Assembly (NCBI GenBank): GCA_949126835.1
Contig: OX421497.1
Coordinates: 16,489,823 to 16,553,822 of the forward strand
Source of the DNA: Anisus vortex
Lineage: Eukaryota; Mollusca; Gastropoda; Planorbidae
Direction: 5' to 3'
DNA: 64,000 bases
The notes under the pieces were generated by a model. The model worked only from the letters and a program-made list of their open reading frames with translations, was not told the DNA's origin and ran no database searches. The translations under genes were made by a program, and so were the position numbers. The number at the start of each line of letters is the position of its first letter. Positions within the stretch are counted from its first letter, which is position 1. Positions 10,936 through 22,900 of the stretch are shown piece by piece.

Positions 10936-11924
10936 TGTTTAAAATATAAACTCCTTGAATAAACAAACAATTAATGTAGGTAATGTTTATTTACAACTGT
11001 TTAACGTAAATTATTTTAATCCTCTAATAATTGAATCTTATTATGAATACCATAATGTTAAATTTATATAAAGAAAAAATAACTAGTCAGTAATTTTTGT
11101 TATATTACAAAACAGAACTTGTTTGACATCACTATTGAATCAAATGTGGAAACCTTTTTTAATTAAAATGAGATAATGGGCTTTATGCATAAGTATTTCC
11201 GGGTCACGTGATCAGACCAGGAAGTGTTTTTTTTTTAATGGTGAAATTATAAGAAGTTTTCTTAGTGTGATCCAATTCCGACGTTAAATCTTCATAAAAG
11301 AAAACGAAACTATGCTTTCATCGATATCCACTGATAGATACAAACTTCCTTAATGCATGGCATGCCAAAAGAAGGCAAAATAACAGAGTATATTATGTTC
11401 CAAACACTTCGAAGACGAAGACTGAGACTTCCTGGTTTCAACCTTTCACTAGTTTCACTGATCACTGGCGACACTGGTAGTAGTGGTAGGCCTAAGCGAC
11501 GGTAAGTGTACTTACCATTGATTTAGATTTTTTTTATCTTAAGTCAATGATAAAATGATTTTATAAAATCATTCGCTTAGGCAATTTTTATGTGTGATTA
11601 GCTAATACAACTCATTAATTGCCAATTAATGAAGACCAACGTAATTGTCGTAATGTTATAAACTATAATAAACCCAAACGGCTTGTGGTGTAGGCCTACA
11701 CATACTTCATATAGGCCCTAGGCCTACTACATAGCCTTGCCTAGGCCTACACTACACATATTCATATTGCCTACATAATGATAATGAGTATGAGTAGGCT
11801 ATTTTAATTATTATTAATTATAATGCAATCCAATACGATAGGCCCCTATTTGCTATCTGCTAGGCTAATGAAAAGCTAACTAACCTCAGTTATTAGGCTA
11901 ATATTTATATAATACAAGCCGTTA
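10936..11924. other. AT-rich DNA, no gene recognised; AGGCCTA-rich toward the right
   Basis: GTCACGTGATC lies at 11204-11214, and a good splice-donor-like GACGGTAAGTG at 11498-11508. From 11690 the palindromic word AGGCCTA recurs often, as in 13750-14500 and 27050-27480. No protein or RNA gene is evident. Confidence 0.4.
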
Positions 11925-11956
11925 TGTGCCCGGTCCTCCGAACCGGCTAAACGTTA

Positions 11957-13160
11957 TGTTTACATACACTCTAACTACTCAGGCAGTTATAATGAGATTG
12001 CCCGCATGACCTACGACACGAATTTAAACGTGAGGTAATTTTTTATTTGCCCGCTACAACATGAATTACCCGTTAAAATCATTACTCATCACCCATTATA
12101 ACATTTACAAAATTGCCCGCTATAAATTACGACGCAAATTAAAACATGAATATATTTTGTTCTATTCATTGATTAAGAACATTCGACAGTACTTTTATTT
12201 TTTTTTAATGATTGTTTGATATATTTTTTTTACGACAAACATTAAGTCGCAGACCTATGTTGTGTTGTTTTTGTTATTTACTATTTATTTATTTATTGTA
12301 GCTTTGGAAGCAAACTTATAATTAAATTTTCTATTTAACATGTAAAACAATAACAAATGAAACCCATAAGAAACAAAGAAGAAATATTTTTTTTGTTACA
12401 TTGTGTTCAATGTAATCGCATAATGATCTTTTACATACACTTTACATATCCATGGAGTTATAATGAGATTGCCCGCTACACAGTTAATATATAAGGCAAT
12501 TAAAGGTAATTTTTTATTTGCCCGCTACAACATGAATTACCCGTTAAAATCATTACTCATCACCCATTATAACAATTACAAAATTGCCCGCTATAAATTA
12601 CGACGCAAATTAAAACATGAATATATTTTGTTCTATTCATTGATAAAGAACATTCGACAGTACTTTTTTTTTAAATGATTGTTTGATATATTTTTTTATG
12701 ACAAACATTAAGTCGCAGACCTATGTTGTGTTGTTTTTGTTTATTTGCTGTTTATTTATTTATTGTTGCTTTGGAAGCAAACTTAGAATTATTTTTTCTA
12801 TTCAACATGTAAAACAATAACAAATGAAACCAATAAGAAACAAAGAAGAAACTTTAAAAAAAAAAAATTGTGTTCAATTTAATCGCATAATGATATTTTA
12901 CATACACTTTATCTACCCATGGAGTTATAATGAGATTGCCCGCTACACAGTTAATATATACGGCAATTAATAAAACCCTGCCCGTTAAAAAGTTTATCGA
13001 TGTATACGTCACAAATTTAAATGTGAATGACATTTTGTACGCCCGCTACAACCGAAACGAACTGAAACGTGAAATATTTCCCGCTAGAAACGAATTGAGT
13101 GAAATATTTCCCGCTAGAAAGATTTTAATGCGTATACGCCCGCTTCAAACGAATTGAAAA
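11957..13160. repeat. About 467-bp internal tandem duplication in Helitron copy D
   Basis: TTATAATGAGATTGCCCGC starts each unit, and AAGTCGCAGACCTATGTTG plus TTGCTTTGGAAGCAAACTTA recur in the first two; the third unit is truncated. ORFs of 71-75 codons starting MRLPATQLIY are repeat products. Confidence 0.8.
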
Positions 13161-13398
13161 AGCTAAAAGTTATGTTTACATACACTCTTACTACTCAAGC
13201 AGTTATAATGAGATTGCACGCAACAACTACAAAGTTTATATTTCGTATACGACACGAATTAAAACGTGAATATATTTTGTTCTATTCATTCATAAAATAC
13301 ATTAGCAAACATTGAAGCAAAGTTAATTTTAAATGAATACGCAAAATTTGATGACGTCATTACGAAAAGCCGGCTATCTATCTCTGCGCAAACTTTGA

Positions 13399-13497
13399 TG
13401 ACGTCATCCTAAAAAAAATCTCAACGCCATCCTTTTTTTAATTTTTTTAGCGCGATCGATCGAAAAACTATAAAAAGTTGGAACGGCAAATTCAACA
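13399..13497 (+). promoter_or_regulatory. CRE-TATA-ATG module in the Helitron 5' region
   Basis: A CRE palindrome TGACGTCA (13399-13406; another at 13352-13359) lies about 63 bp before TATAAAAA (13469-13476), which is 20 bp before an ATG at 13497. The same layout occurs at 17221/17290/17318, and without the ATG at 19002/19060 and 26160/26219. It faces opposite to the Helitron. Promoter activity is inferred. Confidence 0.35.
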
Positions 13498-13669
13498 TGA
13501 ACCCAAAATATGTCGTTTTATTCGCGTTTTTTGACCAAACTGACCACTGCGGTCATTTTAATTTTTTTAAAACCTTGACAGTGTTCACCGCCGTAACGCA
13601 AAGAATATTTGTAGCAAATTTCACGTTTTTATGTCCAGTATTTAAAAAGATTATGCGGTATGTACATAC

Positions 13670-13700
<31 letters not shown>

Positions 13701-13730
13701 CATATTCCTTTTGAGATTTATATATATATA

Positions 13731-15571
13731 TGATATGATATATTATCAATATATATATTTATAGGTTAGGCGGTCAGCCCTATATTGGCTATATTAAATT
13801 ATTTAAATTAGAATTAGACATGAGCTTAGTCTTTACTAAAGAATCTTAAAGACTAAGTATGCTTTTAAGGTAATCATTAAGCCTACTACATTTAAGCCTG
13901 CACTATATGTATAGGTTATACATAGGCTAACTATAACTAGGCCCTATATGCCTATCATATTGTAGGCCCATGTATAATTCCATATATTATATATTGATTA
14001 GGCCTAGACTCTATACATATGATATGACCTGTGTAGCCTATATAACTATAGTGAGTATTTTCTGTTTAGTATTAGTATTATAGGCTTAGCCTAGACTAGA
14101 GCTGGGGCTAGTGCATTACCTTGGATGAACATTAGACACATCCCTGTGCATAGACCTATAATTCATATTATAATTAAAATAAGTAATCCTCATATAAGTA
14201 TAAGACCCTATATTATTAATAATAGGCCTATAGTCTATAGGCCTACATTATGGATTAGACTTAAGGCAAGCATTATTATTATTATATTAATATTAGAGCT
14301 ACTATGACATGATAAAGATCTAATATATATATACATTTATAATGAATAATTGATGATATTATTATATAATAATATATTATTAGCCTCATAAATACTTACA
14401 AATATTAATATAGTTTAGGCTTAGATGTAGGCATCTCAGTCAATCGGATATAAATATTAAGAGATATAGGACTATACAGGACTAATAAATAGGCCTTCTA
14501 TGTACAGAATAAATCCATTTTACATCAATTACTCTTGTTGTTAAAGTGGTACAGTAACAATAAAACAATGTTGTCACCTAATTTAATAAAAGTAAATAAA
14601 GAATTGAGCAGTAATTTTGCAATTATACTGTGTATTTTATACTTGTGTGTTTAACCTGAATTGATTTTTAGATAGGAAGGGGATGCACAAGAAGTTTCAA
14701 TCAATTAAAATGGTTATACTGATGGGGGAATGATGGAATCACTTGGAATCATCAACCATAGAAAAATGACTGATTATATTGAATGTTTAATTAAATTAAT
14801 ATTACCGGGTAATGTGTTTTTTCTTCAACCTTACATGTTAATGTTAAATGAGTACAAGTACAACTAAAAACTGGAGCATTTCATAGTCATTTTCATCACA
14901 TACCATTGACCCATAAGCATAATTAAATAGACATATTATGAATTTTGGTAATTTATTTTTCTTTTAGTGTAAAATTTGGTTGATTATGCTTATTTTGAAT
15001 GGATCTAAAATTATTTACACTAATGAAATGAAATAGATAACTAAATTTTATTTACTTCCATTGCATTTCTATAAGAATAATCAACATACATATGTTCAAT
15101 GTTTGGGTATGATTTTATGTAATTTTATTTTATAAGTAATATATTGAAAACTATGTACTGGTACTGTAGTAAATTTTGGAAAGTGAACTTTTATGATTTA
15201 GCCTAAATATTAATATGTTGTTTTATAAAAGTATTTTTTTTCTATTTAGACTGCATGTATCAATCAATGGAAACAAAATGTCCATGGGGATCATCTAATA
15301 CAAAATGATGTTAGCTGCCAGACATGAGAAAAAGTCCTGCATCAGTTGTTGACATTGACACTGCTTAATTAAAGAAAATGTAACCATGTGCTGTTGAAGG
15401 AGACTGTGTTTCAATTGCATCCAGTAAAGGATAGTCAATGATGTATTTTGCAAGGAAGATGTGCTTTTGATTCTTTAAATGTATTAAATAAAATAAAAAT
15501 ATAGAAAAATATTTTATGAAAATATTTTATGTTTCTTTTTTAATTGTTTTGTAATTAAAAATATAAATATA
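13731..15571. other. AT-rich, AGGCCTA-rich DNA; possible non-coding terminal exon at 15249-15500
   Basis: No protein-coding gene is supported. 15249-15500 follows a polypyrimidine-AG (TTTTTTTCTATTTAG), is less AT-rich than its surroundings and ends in AATAAAATAAAA, resembling a terminal non-coding exon. The only matching donor I noticed is at 11500. The 60-codon ORF at 14125-14307 is low-complexity. Confidence 0.3.
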
Positions 15572-17537
15572 CAAGCCGATATGTCCCGATTCTTCGAACG
15601 GGCTTTTTTTTTAGAATATGCTTGACACATTATAGTTTTTTAGTTTTGTTTTTGCAACATACATAAAGTAGTATGTTTTTTTTTGTGGTCAGTATTTTTT
15701 AAATTTATTTTTGTTTTGCACACTTTATTATACACCAATTCAATATGCAACTAAAAAGGAAAAACAAATAATAATAATTTTTTTTTATTTCTTGCTCAAA
15801 GTATGACCACTATGATCGAATTTTGTGAGTTTATTGGGTAATTAAACTCTTTCTGTAAAACAGAACTCACATTGTCCTTTAAAAAGTACTGTTAATTCGA
15901 AAATGATTGTTTGATATATTTTTTTGCTACAACATTAGTCGTAGATCAATATTTATTTATTTTTGCTTTTTTTTTGTTTTTGTTGGTGTTATTTGCTATT
16001 TATTTATTGTTGCTTTGGAAGCAAACTTAGAAATAAATTTTAAATTCAACAGGAAAAAAAAATAACAACTGAAACCGATATGAATCATAGTTTATACAAC
16101 GTATACGATACAAATTAAAACTTTAAAACGTTGAGCTCGGCAATTTAAACATTGCCTGGCAATTGAAAAATTTCCCGCTACAAAGTTTATAAGACGTATA
16201 CACAGAATAGGTATAGAAAAGAATGCACAATCCCTATATACGCACTCACTAAAAGTTACCATTTTCCGCAATGCAGCGGTCGCTAGAGACGCTACTATAG
16301 TAAATTGAGAAAGGATATCTACGTCTGCCATAAATATATACAATATATATAGGGCCTACATTATCTTTCATTATAGGCTTACTTTTATATAAATTTGACT
16401 TAATTACCCATTTTGTTATGAACATTATATAATGATTAGGCCAATATGATGTAAAAATATTTATTACCCGGTACTGATTTGAAAAAAAAATGGCTTAGAC
16501 GTAGCTCGTTACCGGTAACTAAATTGCTACGGCTACCGGTACATAAATATATATACTTTTTAAACCAAACTAAACTTTTAAAATTATGAAGGGAAATAGG
16601 CATATAATTCATAATGAGTTAATATGAGGTTGTTTATGCTGTTGTTTATCCTTTATGGAGTCAGGAAAGCCATGCAGTTTGACATGCTCTTTTTTATGAT
16701 AATCAGTCGTTTTCGTTTTCATTGTTGTAGTTTATTACACAACCGTTCATGCACATTTTGCCTGAAATATTAGCTTTGGGTGTTCGAAATTGTAGATTTG
16801 AAGAAAAGGACATTGTAGGCTAAATAAGCATAAATATAGAGTGTAACCAGGACCGCTGCGTTTAAATAAGCTTAGTATGGCGTCGGTATTACTGCCCAAA
16901 ACAGAAATAAAATGCGATTGCGCATTCTGTTTTATACCTATTCTGTGGACATATACAACACGAATAAAAACGTGAAGGATTTTTTTATTTGCCAGATACA
17001 ACGTAAGTTACCCATTAAAACCATTAATCATTACCCATTATAACAATTTTAAAATATCCGGCTATAAATTACGACGCAAATTAAAACGTGAATATATTTT
17101 TTTCTATTCATTCATAAAGTACATTAGCAAACGTTGAAGCGAAATTAATTAAAATGAATACGCAAAACTCGATGACGCCATAAAAAAAAAGACAGCCAGC
17201 TATCTCTGCGCAAACTTTGATGACGTCATATAAAAATAATCTCTGCGCGTCCTTTTGTCTTATTTTCTTAGCGCGATCGATCGAAAAACTATAAAAAGTT
17301 GGAACGGCAAATTCAACATGAACCCAAAATATGTCGTTTTATTCGCGTTTTTTGACCAAACTGACCACTGCGGTCATTTAAATTTTTTTAAAACCTTGAC
17401 AGTGTTCACCGCCGTAACGCAAAGAATATTTGTAGCAAATTTCACGTTTTTATGTCCAGTATTTAAAAAGAGTATGCGGTATGTACATACCCAGCCAGCC
17501 ACATACATACATACATACATACATATTCCTTTTGAGA
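15572..17537 (-). mobile_element. Non-autonomous Helitron, copy C
   Basis: The minus-strand 3' end is a GCCCGTTCGAAGAATCGGG hairpin followed by ACATATCGG and CTTG at 15572; the 5' TCTCAAAAGGAATATGTATG end lies at 17537. It contains a 747-bp inverted-repeat element (16201-16947). The right end has the CRE-TATA module and ORF 17318-17500, which encodes MNPKYVVLFAFFDQTDHCGH and is almost identical in copy D. Copy B starts only 12 bases away. Confidence 0.7.
16201..16947. mobile_element. TIR element (MITE) nested in Helitron copy C
   Basis: The left end CACAGAATAGGTATAGAAAA is matched in inverse at the right (complement CACAGAATAGGTATAAAACA), with similarity running about 31 bp. The interior part at 16820-16920 is repeated at 18603-18700 in Helitron B (TATAGAGTGTAACCAGGACC). 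No transposase; superfamily unknown because no clear target duplication is visible. Confidence 0.65.
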
Positions 17538-17549
17538 TTTATATATATA

Positions 17550-19301
17550 CAAGCCGTTATGTGCCCGGTCCTCCGAACCGGCTAAAAGTTATGTTTACAT
17601 ACACTCTAACTACTCAGGCAGTTATAATGAGATTGCCCGCATGACCTACGACACGAATTTAAACGTGAGGTAATTTTTTATTTGCCCGCTACAACATGAA
17701 TTACCCGTTAAAATCATTACTCATCACCCATTATAACAATTACAAAATTGCCCGCTATAAATTACGACGCAAATTAAAACATGAATATATTTTGTTCTAT
17801 TCATTGATAAAGAACATTCGACAGTACTTTTATATTTTTTTTATGATTGTTTGATATATTTGTTTACGACAAACATTAAGTCGCAGACCTATGTTATGTT
17901 GTTTTTGTTTATTTGCTATTTATTTATTTATTGTTGCTTTGGAAGCAAACTTAGAATTAAATTTTCTATTCAACATGTAAAACAATAACAAATGAAACCC
18001 ATATGAAATAATGTTTATAAAACGTATACGACACGAATTAAAACTTTAAAAAGTTAGTTCCGGCAATTCGAACATTGCCCGGCAAATTAAACATTGCCCG
18101 GTTATATAAACATTGCCCGGTAATTTAAACATTGCCCGGTAATTTAAACATTGCCCGGTAATTTAAACATTGCCCGGTAATTTAAACATTGCCCGGTAAT
18201 TTAAACATTGCCCGGTAATTTAAACATTGTCCGGTATTATAAACATTGCTCGGTAATTTAAACATTGCCCGGTAATTTAAACATTGCCCGGTAATTTAAA
18301 CATTGCTCGGTAATTTAAACATTGCCCGCTAATTTAAACATTGCCCAATAATTTAAACATTGCCCGGTAATTTAAACATTGCCCGGTATTATAAACATTG
18401 CCCGGTAATTTAAACATTGCCCGGTAATTTAAACAATGGCCGTTACCAAGGCGATAAGCCTAAAGGTGCCCAGTTATCGGAACTGGATAAAATAACCCAT
18501 GGAGTTATAAACAATAGTCTTCCATTTAAATATTGCATTCTACAAATTACGACGCAAATTAAAACAACTTCTTAAACGCATAAATACGCAAAATTTGATG
18601 ACGCCATATAATTATAAGCTTAAATATAGAGTGTAACCAGGACCACTGCGTTTAAATAAGCTTAGTAAGGCGTCGGTATTACTTCCCGAAACAGAAAAAA
18701 AAATGCTGAATCTATTTGCTTTGTCCTATGTTTGTAAAGTTTTAAATTATTAATTAGCTTTAAGTCATGTATTCACAGTGTAAAGTATTAAAGTAGTGAT
18801 AGATTAAGAAAATCAACTACAGTATTGGTAGTGTAAAGAATTTATGTTGTTTACGGCACGTAGACAATTTAAACATGAAGAAAATTTGTTCCCGTCATTG
18901 AGTTGAGATAATAAAATCCATGCACATAGTTTGATGACGTCAATTTAAACATGAATGAAAAATGTCCCTTCATTGCTATAAAATCCATGCGCAAAGATTG
19001 ATGACGTCATAAAAATAATCTCAGCGCATCCTTTTTTTTCTAACTTTGTGACGAAAAACTATAAAAAGTTGTACTGGCAAAGACAATGTGAATCAAAAGT
19101 TGTGTTTTTTTCGCGTTTTTTGACCAAACTGACCACTGCGGTCATTTTAATTTTTTTTAAACCTTGACAGTGTTCACCGCCGTAACGCAAAGAATATTTG
19201 TAGCAAATTTCACGTTCTTATGTACAGTATTTAAAAAGATTATGCGGTATGTACATACCCAGCCAGCCAGCCAGCCAGCCAGCCACATATTCCTTTTGAG
19301 A
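17550..19301 (-). mobile_element. Non-autonomous Helitron, copy B
   Basis: The minus-strand 3' end, with hairpin GCCGGTTCGGAGGACCGGGC and CTTG, lies at 17550; the 5' TCTCAAAAGG end is at 19301. It is flanked directly by copies C (left) and A (right), all in the same orientation and separated only by TTTATATATA-type sequence. It carries a 19-bp minisatellite (18063-18437) and a fragment of the 16201 MITE. Confidence 0.7.
18063..18437. repeat. 19-bp minisatellite, about 20 copies
   Basis: AATTTAAACATTGCCCGGT repeats about 20 times with scattered variants (GTCCGG, GCTCGG, ATTATAAAC). Single decayed units occur in copy C near 16140, so the array expanded from a short motif already in the family. 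Confidence 0.9.
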
Positions 19302-19317
19302 TTTATATATATACTAG

Positions 19318-19345
19318 CTGATGTGCCCGATTCTTCGAACGGGCT
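19318..19345 (-). terminator. Helitron 3' subterminal hairpin
   Basis: GCCCG/CGGGC stem with an inner TTCGAA-containing loop, seven bases before the CTAG terminus. In the family this hairpin marks the end of rolling-circle replication. Counterparts lie at 11932-11952, 15580-15600 and 17557-17577. Confidence 0.7.
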
Positions 19346-19987
19346 TGTATAGACTATGTTTGACACACTATAGTTTGTTTATTCTTTTTTTGTAGATTTT
19401 TTTTGCAACATTCATAAAATTGGTGTTATTTTGTTGTGGTCAGTATTTATTTTTGTATTGTTGTTTTGCAGAGATTAATATACACCCATTCAATATACAA
19501 CTAAAAAGGAAAAACAAATATTCAATTTTTTTAAATTCTTGGTCAAAGTATGCCCCCTTGCGATCTAATGGTGTTAAGTTTATTGGGTAGTTAAACTTTG
19601 TTTCTGTAAAACAGAATTGACATGTCATTTCGACAGTACTTTTAATTTTTAAATTATTGTTTGCTATATTTTTTAAAGATAACATTAAGTCGTAGACCTA
19701 TGTTATTGTTGTTTTGTTTGTTTGTTGTTTTTTTATTGTTGTTGTTATTTGCTATTTATTCATTTATTGTTGCTTTGGAAGGAACTTAGAATTACATTTT
19801 AAATTCAACATGAAAAACAATAACAAATGAAACCCATAAGAAACAAAGAAGAAACTTTTTTTTTTATGTTTGTTAAATTATGTCCAATGATCGCATAATG
19901 ATATTTTATTGGAAAATAAAATTATTTCTGTCTTACGAATTTGACAATAATTTTTAAAAAATCAATACTTTGCAATAGGCCATATGC

Positions 19988-22900
19988 TCATTGTAACACA
20001 TCTTTATATACAACATTCCTTGTTTTTGACATTGGTGCAAATATGAATAGTTGATTAGGAGAGCCAACTCTTGAGCAGGCAACATATAATTGCCCATGGG
20101 AGAAACATGGATATTCCAAATTAATTCCAGTGCATTTGATTGATTGACCCTGTGACTTGTTAATTGTAATGGAAAATGCCAACCTGACGGGAAACTGCAG
20201 ACGCTTGAAAGAGAAGGGCATGTCTGTTGGAATAATTGGGATTCTTGGAATAAACACATCTTCTCCTTTTCCTTTCCCAGTCAACACTGTCGCTTCTATC
20301 ACATTAGGGAATAAACTTTTGATGCATAAGCGTGTTCCATTACAAAGTATTGGCGGGTTTATGTTTCGGAGTAGAATTATGGGTGATCCAATTTTTAGTT
20401 GAAGTTTATGCGGTGGCATCCCGGGTGTGTCCAGAGAATTTAAAAATTCCGTAGGGTAGTTAACGGTTTCATTGACATCCGTGACGGAATCAAATGATGC
20501 GTATTCAGTACATGTTCCGGGTATCATGTCCTGAATCAGGCCATTCAAATCACTGACAGATGTGTTCTTAGAAGCAAGAATTGCTCGGTCACACAGCCAT
20601 TCCTTGTTAAGGTAATTTTCCGAAAGGTTCGGATACACTTGGTGGATAAGATCTTGTAGGGATGTCACTCTTTTGCAGAAGTCATCAAGAAAGGTAATGT
20701 CCCCTGATTTCATCTGCGTGGGGTAAGTCCCTTCACCAATGTGTAAAAGATTTTCAGCAAAAATGAGTGCACCTGCTTCTTTTTGTTGCTGCACTCTCAT
20801 ATTTGTTCTTAATTTTATTGTTTTAACATTTCGCCAAAGAAAAGAAGATTTGAGGCAAGCATTGATTTCATCCGCTGGTGTTGACCTTGGTATGACAGGA
20901 AGAGTTTGACGAAAATCGCCAGCTAACACCACCAGAGCACCTCCCATGAGTTGACTATTGTCTCTTAAATCCTGCAATGTTAAGTCAAGAGCTTCAAGTG
21001 ACTTTTTGTGCGCCATTGTACATTCATCCCATACAATTATTTTGCAGGTTTTTAGAACCTTTGCTTGGCCAGAGGCTTTGCTAATGTTGCATGTTGGATG
21101 TTGCTCATTGGCAATATTTAGAGGTAACCGTAGAGCCGAGTGCGCCGTTCTTCCTCCATCTAATAACGTCGAAGCAATTCCAGATGATGCTATTGCGATT
21201 GCCAAATCACGTTTCATTCTTATTTCTGCAAGGATTATGTTTATTAAGAAGGTTTTTCCTGTTCCTCCAGGAGCATCGAGAAAAAATATTCCTCCTTTTT
21301 CTTCATTGACATGATACATAATAACCTCATATGCTTCAGTTTGATCGCTGTTTAACAGAACTTTGTTGGATTCTACATATTTGTGTAGTTCTTCAATGTT
21401 ATAGTTTTTTTCTCTTATCAGGTCTTTGTCTAGAATATCCCGCTCATTTCTTTTAGGAGGCTGTAATCCTAAGTCTGGTAGTGTTTTGTTGTTTATTGAT
21501 AAACATTTATCCTCCAACAGAATTAGGGCCAAGTTGAAAATATCTGAAGAACAATTTGAACGAAGTGTTGAACTTGCTCTAATTGAGTTATCACGTGGTA
21601 AATCTTCGCTCATGGACTCTCTATACTTCTCCCACAGACCGTTTGGATTGGATGGGTTGCATATAGTAAGAATAATGCAAAAAAGATTTCTTATCTGCTC
21701 CGGAGAAGATCTTAAAACAGCCTCTGATAAAGTGTGGTCCCAATGTCTATCATCTTCAAGTAATCCACGCCTTTGGCAAGCTTCTCTGAAAGTCTGGCAA
21801 ACTTCACCGTTTACAGTTTTTAGATATTCAAAAGAAGTAGGTCCTCGAACTGCATGAAGAAGATGTCTGAGAAAATAGCACTCTGCGTTGTTTGGGTTGA
21901 CTGTATAGACACGACCCAATGCTTCACTTGCTACGGCATCTTCACCTGCAACTGGTACACCTTGTTTTCTTTTGCAAAACACCTTTTTGGACTTATTCCA
22001 AGTGTAAAAGCGAGGTACTTCTGGATATAGCAGTGTCCTGGCAAAAGCGTCACTTTGGCATAATTGAAAAAAAGCTGTCAGAGTTGTATTTGGTGGTCTT
22101 TCTGCAAGGGCTTGCGCGTTTTCACGTGTGAAGTAAACTCTCTGCCCGTTCTCTAAGTGAACATTGAGATGAACTACTGTCGGGTGGCGTTCGTGAATTG
22201 GGAAACTCATAATGCGCCAAACCGCTTCGTTGCTACTGATGTATCTCCCTATCATGTACCGAGACACTTCATCAAGAGCGTTGTCATCTGTCACTCCAAA
22301 GACAGCCATGTCACTTCCTTTGTTTACATATTTGCAGATGTATTTGATAGATTTCACAGAGCTACAGTACTCGACATTTATGTGTGCGAGAAACATTTTG
22401 GAAAGAATTGGAGAATAAGGAACAACCCACTTGTTGTCCACTTCGACTTCCGTGTTGCCTTTAATTTTAATTGTTGCCGTGAAACCACCGTCTTGTGGGG
22501 CGCGTCTTCTGTAAACTGGATAGCCATCTTCACCAGTCTGAGTATCTTTAATTAATTTCCTAGGATATTTTTTGCTGCATTTTCCGTCTTTCATACAGGG
22601 TGCGTTGGTATTGAGATGTCCGCATGGTCCATGAATCATATTTTTCTTCACTACTGCAAACAGATTAGGGTCCGTCTCTGGATCTGGAAACTCTGCAGAT
22701 ATGATTTGATCAATATTGACTGGGTGTAGTTTTTCCTTCAACCAAATTAAATTGTGGGAGTGTGGAAGTCCTCTTTTCTGCCATTCAATGGAGTACATCC
22801 AGCATCGGGTTTCTCCAAAAATATTATATTTAGTTAAAATATCAATGAGTTTGATCTGTTTTTGTCTAAACACTCTTGCTATTATGTCTTGACGATCACT

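Larger units (their letters stand above)
11925..13716 (-). mobile_element. Non-autonomous Helitron, copy D
   Basis: On the minus strand the 3' end is the hairpin GCCGGTTCGGAGGACCGGGC, then ACATAACGG and CTTG at the junction. The 5' end is TCTCAAAAGGAATATGTGGC followed by a (GGCT)n microsatellite. Both ends resemble those of the autonomous copy at 19314-26479. The interior holds a tandem duplication of about 467 bp (11957-12430, 12431-12897, part at 12898-13160) recognisable by TTATAATGAGATTGCCCGC. No Rep-helicase. CTTG departs from the usual CTRR terminus. Confidence 0.7.

Noticed and set aside
13497..13733. 78-codon ORF in Helitron D as a host gene
   Set aside because: It is shared with other Helitron copies, runs into a microsatellite and is degraded in copies A and B; reported only as part of a possible captured module.
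20958..22555. Plus-strand ORFs of 68-143 codons across 20.1-22.6 kb
   Set aside because: Antisense shadows of the Helitron transposase.
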